Positions 54,881 through 64,000 of a stretch of DNA of 64,000 bases are shown here, piece after piece (position 1 is the stretch's first letter; each line of letters begins with the position of its first letter). Made by a program: the position numbers and the translations under genes. The DNA lies in the NCBI GenBank assembly GCA_035582835.1, contig JAYKAV010002955.1, positions 943,707 through 1,007,706 of the forward strand, in the 5' to 3' direction. A model generated the notes under the pieces. It made no database searches and had not been told where the DNA came from. It worked only from the letters and a program-made list of their open reading frames with translations. The DNA is from Phoebastria nigripes. Taxonomy: Eukaryota; Chordata; Aves; Procellariiformes; Diomedeidae.

Positions 54881-57800
54881 AACTAAGCAAAAAATATTTT
54901 CTTATGCCTACAAAATGAGGAAATCTGGCCTGATACTTGCATGAACAGAGTTATAAAGTGCTTAATCAGATATAAAATATCTTTAAGATGTTCNGCATTT
55001 GTAATCAACAGACAGGGCTTTCTCCGACCGCTCAGAGTAATAGAGATGTGCAACAAACCAGAGGTTAAGCGAATCAGCGCGGCGTGGGATTGCTGGGAGA
55101 GGAGCCTGGGCACAGCAGGCAGGGCTCGCAGGTCTGACGCAGCAGTAAAATTAACAAAAACATGTCGCGCTTGACAAAAAGATTAGAACTGAATATTGGC
55201 AGCACCTGCTTCCATTGTCCAAAATGTCCTTTCCTAGAACCTTTCCCAGCAGGGAGGCTGGTTCACACTTGGCGAGGCCACAGAGGTTTCACACTACTTA
55301 TTGCCGTTTGCTCTTCCAAATACCAGGAGAAAATGTGATTCAGAAGGCGCATGCTGGAAGAGGGAAGCATGGCTGTGCGTTACTTGAGAGACACAAAAAT
55401 AAACCTTTAACATCAAGGCACTGAGGGGAACTTTCATTCAAAACACAGAGCTGTACCCACGCAACCTGCTTGCAGATTATCCTTGTCCATTCCAACTTCG
55501 AATTACTCTGAAGGGTGTTTTAAGTGAATTTCCTTTGCAGGGGTACCCATAGCCAAGTCAGAGCGATAGGAATTTCAGAGCTCGTTGTACAGATGCTATG
55601 GTGAAATAACTCCTAGAGGAGTTAGAATTAGGCAGGATATAATAGCCAGAAGAAATACTAATTCTCCTGGATCGACTTTATGTGAGCTCCTACCCTACAC
55701 AGTGCTTTGCCCACCTGGAATAGCATAAGCCGTTTAGATTCCTTTGCAGTGTCTGGGTATTAGCAAAACTCAGGGGAGAGACCAAATCCTGCTTCACTGA
55801 TGCCAACAGCCAAAACTCTTAAGCCTTGTGCACACTGGCCAATTATNGTGTAAAATCCCCCTGACGCTCACCAAGTTCTGCTATACCACCAGGAACCACC
55901 TAGTAGACAAAAAGCATCCGCTCCTAACGTGGACTGCTGCAAACGTATTTCCCAAGGATGTACAGCATGATACGTTCCAGCCAGCAAACCCGTTATTTCT
56001 AATTTACCATGTGCTGCTAACTACTAAAAGCTTTGCACGGCCTCCAGGAAGTCGGGCTTATTTAATGAGAAGCAGGGGAGTAGTAAATGCTTCCAACTTC
56101 TGGAGTTTAAGAGAAAAAGGAGTGGATGGGAAGGTGGCGTGCCCCCATGCATCTGGCTTCTCACAACCTGAGCTACAGGTGTTGCTCAACGCAAAGAGCC
56201 GTATAGGAGTTCTCAGGAATATACGTGGTAATAGAGCTGGTTTCTTCTTTGGAAGAAAACTTAGTCCTGCCCCAAGAACTGTGTGTCACTCCGCAAAGGT
56301 ATTTAGATGTCTAACGGCCACTTAGGCATCTAAAGACATTTATAGATCTGGGCTTCAGTCCTAATTGTGTTGCTGCAGTCCACAATGTCACCGGTTTTGC
56401 ACGGCAGTCACCAGATCGGAATTGACTGCGGAGAGAAGCACAGCCCGGCAGCCACTGGGTTTGATTTAATTGGGTTGAGCTGGTTTATGGTCCCTCGATA
56501 TACGGGTTTTTTTCCCTCGTTGAAAAACAATGTGTCTGCCAAGGCCGGAACGAACGTGGGAGCTGTCTGGAGGTGAAATTGCAGGCTGACGGGGACAACC
56601 CTGCTTGACGGGAAGTAGTCTCCAAAGGGTTTTGCGATGTCTGTCGGTTTATGCCATCTTTTCGTCACAGGGTTTGCAGTCCAAAGATTATTTTGGATGC
56701 TTGCCTATTCCCAGAAGCTCCGCGTGCTCAGAACAATTTCAGCTCTGCGTTAAGACAATAATTATAATCAAATCTCATGCTCCGCTGCCTCGGCCAGTCA
56801 CCTCCATGGAGCAGATGGGAAGGGGGCTCGAATCAGCAAGGGTTTTCCCTCCCAGTGTACAACTGCCCTGATGTCTTCAGAAAGGGCTTTTTTGTTTTTC
56901 CCTTTGGCTCCCCTCTACTTCTCTCATGGCATCAGGGACAGGCTGCAGCTGGAAAATCGTGGACAGGGTTTGAAGTGCGGGGAAGGAGAAAGTTCTTTTG
57001 TCTGCTGCCTGTCTGCTGCTCCTCGTTCACACATCCCGGCTGCAGAGAAAGCCAGGCTGGGAGCAGGCAGGCGAAGGAAACTGGTTTTTTCGTAGTCCCT
57101 CCTGCCTCTGCTGATCTTCAGTGTCAGGTCTGAGACCCACCTCTGAGCTCAGCCTGGTTGGTTAGTCCAAGTCCTACATGCCCAGAAAGCTTAGGTCAGT
57201 TGTTAGAAGNATAGCCATTGACCTGCAAAGAGCTGTTGTGCTATCCCGCCGTGGCGGACGTGGCCGTGAGCACGCGTGGAAGTTGCTGCTGGTGTTGACA
57301 GTGCCTGAACTGATTAATTACCTCGCACAGGGGCAGACACAGGTCGTGAGTTCACCGCTTTGGAAGGCTGTCCCTCAACGCATCCGTCCCTCCAGCTTCC
57401 TCTGCGAGTCGGGATTAAGGCGAGATGTGATTAAGTCTCTTTTGTTGGATGGTCCCTCTGTGTTTTGTCACCTCAGTCAAAAAAGCAGGAGGGTGCCTGC
57501 TCAGCTCTGGNGCCATTTTGACCTCCAAATGATGTGTTAGGTCTCTAGAAAATTACAAATTGAGGAAAGAGGTGTCTTCGGGAAAATTTTCCCGGAATGG
57601 GGACAAAGCTGCTGAATTGACTGGCTGCCTGTTTGAAAACACACACCTCCACAGCATGTTGGGTGGCTTTCATTAACAGCCCAGCCTGTGCTGTGTCACT
57701 GGTGCGTACTGGTCACTGAAATGCTTGAGATGGAAGAGCACCTGGCAATCCTCCCGTGTGTTTGGTTTCCATGCAGCGCTCCTAAAACAGGCTGGGAGCG

Positions 57801-60800
57801 AGGAGCCACTGGTTACCAGTGCTGGTCAGACCCCGGTAGGATAATTCAGCTCGTTTGCCTGGAGCCGGCGGTGTGAGATTGCCAGGTGCTCGCAGGGAAG
57901 TCGAGACACAGCCTTAGGACTCGCATGTTCCCTTCGCTCACCCCCTTGATGAAAAGTCCCAGGGATTTGATGTTTTATTTTCTTTTCGGCAATGGCTGAT
58001 GATATCTCCTTGGTACTGTAGCTCTTCTTTTTTTTTTTTTTTTTTTCCATTTTTGCTTATTAGAACAGGAAATTACATGTAAATGTTATGTGGAATAGCT
58101 GCTGAACGTTTGAATTTTTACTGCGCTCTCATGCTGCATTTTTAATTGTCACTGATTCCCCCCCCCTTCTTTTTCTTAAAGGCCAATGAGGCCGATTGTG
58201 TCTTTCTGCATTACAGTAGTTACAGAGGTTGTTACTGCCTCCCGTTGTACCTCGTGACTGCTATTAATGAGATGTTTCTTCTCTCGACGGTGATCACAAT
58301 GGTTGTTGTTAAAGTAAAAAAACAAGCTCTGTGCAGACTCTTTTCCCAGATTTGGGATCTTCACCAAATTTATGATGGTGTTTTAGATCTGGATCCTTGC
58401 CTTATTCACATGGCTGGCTGATTCACAAAAGCACCTCTGGGGAGTATTTAAGAAATGCTCTGTGTTTACGGGAAAGGGGCAGGCAGCACCCACACGACTG
58501 CAGAGGACCGCATTTATCCAGTGACTCAAAAGCCCTGACTTGGCAAAGTCTTTGCAGACTTTGCAAGACCTTCAGCGGTGAGCTTCCCTTTTACAAACCC
58601 AGAGAATCTCCTGCCCACCACAATGCCCAGCCACCAAGGTGATCTCCTCACTCCCGGCTGTTTTCACACCACCCAGCTTGCACCCTGCAATCCCAAAGAG
58701 GCAACCAGGGAGCTGTGCCTCAGGGATAGACCTGATGCAAACACCTCCAGGAGCTGTTTACATAAAGGTCTATAAAATTATAGCGTTGTTAGCTCTCTTG
58801 GCTTCATTGGCCAGGAAAAGCTTCTGGGATCTCGTGGTTATTCCAGCAAGGAGGAGAAAATGATGACACCGAGGAGGAATGCAGCTCTCAGCCAAGGCGA
58901 CGGGCACGCTCCCTCGCTGCTCTTCTCTGGCACNTGATCCCCTCACGCATTCACGCCAGGCTGCCAGCCTCCTTCTCCTCTCCCAAATTCTCCCATCATC
59001 TCTGTCCTCCTCCTCCTTTACCACAGACCCGCGGGCTCCCCCCACACGTGTGCTCCCCATGTGTGCTGCAGCGGGGATGCGGGGCGAGGGCTGCTGCTGG
59101 TTTAGCTGTTGGCTTCATGGAGGTGATCAGCTATTTCTTGCTCTTTTCTTAAATGGCGTGCGGCAGGCTCGCATCCACGCTTGCAGAAGCAGCTGTCTTG
59201 ATGAATATTTGCCCAAATCATAATGCTATCTAGCAGTTAGCCTGCAAAAAGGCCCAGCACCATTTGTATGGTAATGGAAGGCTTTCTCAGAAATGTTTTG
59301 GAAGCAATCAGCTAAACTAATAGGATTTTATGTAAACCAATCTCTTTCTTTAGAGCAGGGTGGTTTTTTTTTTTTCTGGAGAGGAGGGTAAGGGCTTTTT
59401 AATAAATGCAAATTGATATTCCAATGAAAATGGAAATGAGAGAAAAAGTTCATTGCCGGGGTAAAATGCTGCGACTTTGCTCTAGCAGCAGCTTCGTGTG
59501 TGATTCTCTGCACATCCCCCAGCAGCCACACCGAATTTCTGAGGTGCTGAGGCATGGTGCAACGAGGAGAAAAGCTTTCTTCCACTTCTAGGCTATCGTG
59601 AGACATAGACCGGGTTGGACTTTTCATGACTCCATCAAAGCTGCGCTGTAGGAGGTTTCTCCAGTCCTGGACCTCTGCAGAGGGCCATGGCAAGCGGTCA
59701 CAGAGAGGAGGCTGCGGATGAACGGGTTCTCTCTGTTGTTATTGCTCATTTCTGCTGTGAATCAGCAGCTCTGGTACTCTGTAACTTGAGCTTTTTGTAC
59801 CTTTCCAGCAGGATTTGAGAAAAGTGAAGGATGAGAAGCACTCAGAAATCTGATTTATGTCGTGTGCTCAAAGCTCTGCTTTTAAGGTAAGTGCTTTGCA
59901 CCGGGAAATTGCCCACTGCATTCAGCTACTACCGAGGGCTTTTGCTGCAAACCCCAAATGCTTGCTCATTTGGGACACAGCCGAGGTAACTTTCTTGGCC
60001 CTGCTCCCACTTGCCTCNCTGTAAAAGGCCCTGATACGTGACAGCAGATCGTCTGCATGGAACGTGGGCTGGCTGAGATTGCTGCAGTCAATCATTTAGC
60101 TGTTTTCTTGTTTCTATGAAAAAAAAAAAAATTAAATTAAACTCTGACCAGTCTGTAGACATGGTGGTACTGCTGGAAGTGCTGTTCGAGGAGANTCAGG
60201 CCAGCGAGGGTCAGGCATCCAGGAGGGTTCCCGGTGAGAAACTCTCACCCTATGAGGCTGAACCTGAATTTGGAGCAGCACTTTCGGGCTTGTCCATCCT
60301 GTGTAGCAAAGGACAGCAAATGTACGTGGCAGAGAGGTGTGATGAGTTCCCAAGGCCTTGGGAACACCCTTGGAGAGCACCCTCCAGCAGCACANGGGCA
60401 GCATGGACATGCCGAGCATTAGCCTGGTGGGGTCATACGCCCACGAGCCCTGTTGCAGGATGCTGTTTAAACTTGTTAACAGTGTAAAAGTGTCAAACAA
60501 AAAAGTATGCAGGATGTGGTGCCGTGAATACCTGTTCTCCTCATTTGCTGTTCGGTGATACCAGCAAGGTATGCAAACCGCAAGGGGGAAAGGTAAATAT
60601 GCCAAGATGGCATGTGGTCCCTTGGAAAGTCCCAAACATCTTGGATGGGAGGTGGAGAAAACAAGTGATTTTCTACCATGCTGGGCTTGATCTTGTGGTT
60701 TGTTGTGACTCTGGGTGCAGCAGCGGCCACAAAACGGGGAGGTAGGCTGGTGTCAGGAAGGACGCGTTTTGATGGGGCAGTGGTGGTTGAGGAAAGCAAG

Positions 60801-61400
60801 TAGCAGTCAGTACCTTATCACACTAACACTGATCTAAAGCTACCGCCCTGGCCTGCCAGCATCTTTAATCAAGTTCATGTCCTGCTGTGCTACTTGCCAG
60901 CTGCACTGTGGGTCGCTAAGGAATTGCTCCCCGCAGTCGTGTCTGGAAGCTGGTACCCAAGGTCAGCTCGAGGTGCGCTCGTAAACCACCTGGAGAGTAA
61001 AGATGGANGTTTGTCCACAGCGCGCTGGCTTTGATGGCAAAGCTGGTTTAACAAATACCTCCCTCCCTCCAGCCACTTTTTCCTGACCCTTCATTTGTGC
61101 CAAGACATTTGTTGGTGGTGCTATCCTGTAACCGGATTGCTGAAATGATTTGGGGTAAAAATTCTTAAAAGAAATCATTTTGGGGGTTTATTTTTAGCAT
61201 GTATCACTTCAGTGTCAAAGGCTGGTACAGAATTCCTCCACAGTAATTCCTCCTTTGAGATGGATTTGCTCAGTGACCTCAGTGTGACAGAAAGACCTTG
61301 CTCAAGTTTTGGTCACGTGCAAGAAGACAAGGTCTAATCAGTGTCCCATGATGTGAAAACAAAGATCTGATCTACAAATATGCCTGGTGAGTTATTATTA
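54881..61400. other. Intergenic DNA with GC-richer patches, no gene recognised
   Basis: This stretch is higher in GC than the introns, notably 56.8-59.1 kb. A CpG-containing patch lies at about 58870-59110. A T19 run lies at 58028-58046. A short exon-like segment lies at 59812-59886. Open frames of up to 167 codons (56 kb and 60.1-60.6 kb) contain n bases and low-information sequence and match nothing recognised. Confidence 0.5.
59812..59886 (+). other. Exon-like segment (speculative)
   Basis: A pyrimidine-rich tract and tandem acceptor (cctttccagcag) precede 75 bases ending in TTTTAAG before GTAAGTG, a near-consensus donor. Inside, an ATG at 59831 with A at -3 opens a frame that runs to the donor (MRSTQKSDLCRVLKALLL), with a hydrophobic end like the start of a signal peptide. 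It could be the first coding exon of the next gene or a chance pairing of signals. Confidence 0.2.
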
Positions 61401-62573
61401 GGCTTGCCTGAAAATATTCAAGTTTTAATCCAACAATAGAATCCAACTTTACAACTAAAAGAGTCAAATCTTAGACATTAAATATGCATTTATTCAAATA
61501 TGTTTTCATATTTGAAACCATGTGGAACAGTATAAGCAACATCAGAAGAAAGAATATGTGTTTTTACAGAGTGTGATCCTTTTCGAACCTCCCTAACTGA
61601 ACACTGTCCCAAAAGAGCAAGAGAAGAACACGGTGCTTTTGTATGCCACATTCCTGGTTAGATGCTTTCCAGATATAATACTGCATTTCCAGACATTGCA
61701 GATAACACCAACTAGATTATTAAACTGAATATTTAAACTGGTACATGGTTTAAATGCTTTATGAGTTTGTCTGGGCTACATTAAGTTTACATGAGTAAAA
61801 AGTCATTCCTGAATTACAAAATCAAGTAGCTTTTGCTCGCCTGACATCTCAATCCACTCCTGGAGATACATTCACTGGGGCCTTGGAAAGTTTGTTTAAG
61901 CAATTCAGTCTCTGGCAGCTATAATTTTTTTATTTTTGATTTATAGCATTTATTGAATGCTATAATCTCAACATTCAATAAAAATACTACTGAAGTTTCA
62001 AACTGCATCAGATTTTATATCTTCTAAGAGAGAAAGTAAAATAAACAGAGTATATCCAGAAACCAATCCTGATACTGACAGGGGATGTTAAAAACAATTT
62101 TAAAACAATCAGAAATGTTCAACTGAAAATTTCTTTGATGGAAAATGCAGGTTCTGCAAAAAATAATATTCCAGCTTTGATTGGTAAAAATGAAACAAAA
62201 TCTGTCACTATGGTTTGGATCTACCGAATAAAAAAATAAATCTCTCTTTAAAAATTAATCCAAACTCTTTCAGGGGTGGCTGCCGCCAGTTTAAGCTTTT
62301 GTGCTTCAGTTGGCTCCTGTTAGCTGTGGATCAATGCCGCTTATAAATGGGGTATGCCAACAATGTGTGGACAGTCCTGGAAACTCTCCTTCCCACTGCT
62401 TTTTCCTTACATCTCTAATTTGCTGCTCTCAGGAGCTCTCTGCTAGCTGTATGAATGGCAGACGGGGGGAAGGAATTTTCTATTAATCAACCAGACGCTG
62501 ACAGAAACACCTGAGCAGTTAGTGTTCGTGCTTTTCATCACGGCAGGAATTTTGGAAGAAAAAAGGCAATCCT
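61401..62573. other. AT-rich stretch with several short hairpins
   Basis: This AT-rich, stop-rich block holds a 10-bp-arm hairpin at 61493-61516 (ttcaaatatg, loop tttt, catatttgaa) and two overlapping, mutually exclusive hairpins at 61942-61964 and 61949-61982. No coding sequence is seen. Confidence 0.5.
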
Positions 62574-63043
62574 AAGTCTTCCCGTTGGAAGGGAGAAGCA
62601 AGGAAGGGGTGATGTTCTCCAAGTACAACAAGCTGCTTACGCACTAGTAAGGTTTTGTATTTCAGAGCAAGTTTTCAAGCCTGAACCCAGGTATGGTTGT
62701 GCTGAAGACCACCAATAATGGGAATGTGTGCACCTCTGTGTTGCTCAGAACATCTGTCTTTGAAATGTTGAGATCTTTTCCCTACTTGATTCAACATTCA
62801 TTTGTGTCCCTTTGAATTGTCAGGGTGTTGAATTGTCCTTGTCTAGTTTGACTGCTTCCCTGGATGAAAGACGTCTCTCCTGGTGCATGATGGTTATAGG
62901 ATTCCCAGGATACCCTGAAGTTATTCCTCCAGCTGGGAGGAATCTGTCAATGCTGCATAGTCCACACAAAGAACCGGGCCAGCAGACACAACTGGAAATG
63001 TGAAGCACCCCTTCCTTGCTTCTCCCTTCCAACGGGAAGACTT
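62574..63043. repeat. Perfect 38-bp inverted repeats enclosing 394 bp
   Basis: The left arm 62574-62611 (starting aagtcttcccgttggaaggg) is the exact reverse complement of the right arm 63006-63043 (ending ccaacgggaagactt). The 394-bp interior has no meaningful ORF. Weak inverted similarity may extend a short way inward (tctccaagt and agctgct words). No clear target-site duplication flanks it. It could be a MITE-like non-autonomous DNA element or an inverted local duplication. Confidence 0.85.
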
Positions 63044-64000
63044 CCGTCATAGTTTAGATGAAGAAGATACAAGATACTCCTACAGGATGGAGAGGCTACT
63101 TTTTAATGAAGGAATNACTCAAATCAGCAAATCCTGCTGACCATGAGAAAGCTTCTCTTCCTTGCTTTCTTCATGTAATATTGAAGCAATTTAATACATA
63201 AAAACAATATTCCAAAGGTTGCAATTGTAATATCTTTGAATCCACTTACCTCCTACTTAACTTTCTTCTGCCATAGTAAAGTTGCTCATGCTTGTGATAG
63301 CTTTAGCTCCTAGCCATGTAAACTCCCTTTATGATCAATGGAGATGAAAGCATGTCATGTCAGAGCACTTCATCCCATTCTTAGGGGGTACCTGAGAGTG
63401 TCCTGTTTGGCCAGACACCTACACCGCAGATGTTGATGTCTGGTGAGATGAAGACACTCTGTTCCATGGCTGTCTTTTTAGCCCAGTTATAGCTAATTAC
63501 AAGAGGGTTGAACAGGTCTTTTAAATTATCCACCCAAAAATTACTCAGTAAAGTTACAAATTTCATAACACTTTCTTGCCTTTTTTTTCTTGTAAAGCAA
63601 TTATTATCCTCTCTTAATTAAGATGTCACAGACTCCAAGGTGTGTTGATAACAGTATTTCAGGTTGTCATTTCATGCTCTAATCATGTATCAATTACTTT
63701 CTCGGCTGCCTGGACTGAAGAGTTTGCCTGTTTAAAATATTTTGGAATCCTTCCACTCTGGCTTTTCTCTAGATTTTTCATGGCATTGAAAAGCACAGTT
63801 GGACACTTATCCTGCTCAGTGGAGTCCTCAATTTTGTTTCCACCTGGAATCACACACCAGTGCTTGTGGGGCAGTTAACTTGACTGAAGGAAGTATTATG
63901 GAATTGATCCTCTGAACTTGGTGAAAATCTACTTAAGAGGTAAGTTCCAGTTGATCACAGATTCTAAATCTCTCTCTTTTTGGGTTGCTTTTTTGCAGGA
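63044..64000. other. Right end of window with splice-like signals
   Basis: A pyrimidine-rich acceptor (cactctggcttttctctag) ends at 63772 and a strong donor (AGAG then GTAAGT) lies at 63940. The window closes with ttgggttgcttttttgcag at 63998, another strong acceptor. The 167-base segment between the first pair has no long open frame. Whether any of these is used, and by what gene, cannot be told from the window. Confidence 0.25.

Noticed and set aside
55828..56325. 165-codon open frame on the + strand downstream of CTBP1
   Set aside because: It contains an n near the start, shows no family motif, and the neighbouring DNA has no promoter or splice structure that would support a gene.
60132..60635. 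167-codon open frame on the - strand
   Set aside because: It includes two n codons and competes with several equally long frames on the other strand in the same GC-richer stretch. No homology is recognised.
44641..64000. SPON2 coding exons
   Set aside because: No spondin-domain or thrombospondin-repeat-like translation was found in any frame; the gene, if syntenic, must begin at or beyond the right edge.

Overview
The window is AT-rich vertebrate nuclear DNA carrying most of one recognisable protein-coding gene, CTBP1 (C-terminal binding protein 1), on the + strand. Eight coding exons lie at about 4.15-43.74 kb. Joined, they give human residues 14-440 in order with a complete C-terminus ending DQL, so only the first exon (residues 1-13 and the first base of codon 14) is missing, to the left of the window. 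All introns are GT-AG and all phases agree. The paralogue CTBP2 is excluded by CTBP1-specific positions, such as the region around residues 96-110 and the tail with S422 and K428, although a few residues are CTBP2-like. The likely organism is a sauropsid, most probably a bird: interspersed repeats are sparse and old, a degraded CR1 LINE is present, and mammalian Alu/L1-type young repeats are absent. A crocodilian or turtle cannot be excluded. Isolated single n bases about every 1-2 kb mark unresolved bases.

Layout. 1-4151: 3' part of CTBP1 intron 1, with a broken L1/Tx1-like LINE ORF1 relic. 4152-43742: coding exons 2-9, separated by introns of 13.1, 4.0, 5.9, 4.1, 2.2, 3.5 and 5.6 kb. These introns hold a MIR-like SINE relic, a CR1 relic, an L2-like relic, a 104-bp near-palindrome that could fold like a precursor hairpin, and a 3 x 41-bp tandem repeat. 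43743 to about 44640: 3' UTR with a good poly(A) signal. About 44641-64000: no convincing gene. This downstream stretch holds candidate regulatory DNA (two adjacent 17-bp homeodomain/HNF1-like dyads at 54.23 kb and AT-rich hairpins at 61.5-62 kb), a perfect 38-bp inverted repeat enclosing 394 bp at 62.6-63.0 kb, and splice-like signals at 59.8 and 63.9-64.0 kb that might be the 5' end of a following gene. In mammals the next gene in this direction is SPON2, but no SPON2 coding sequence is visible here.

Function. CTBP1 is a D-2-hydroxyacid-dehydrogenase-fold, NAD(H)-sensing transcriptional corepressor that binds PxDLS motifs in repressors. All catalytic, dinucleotide-binding, peptide-binding and modification residues examined are intact. 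I found no new multi-gene system. The most unusual items are structural DNA features in the non-coding part.
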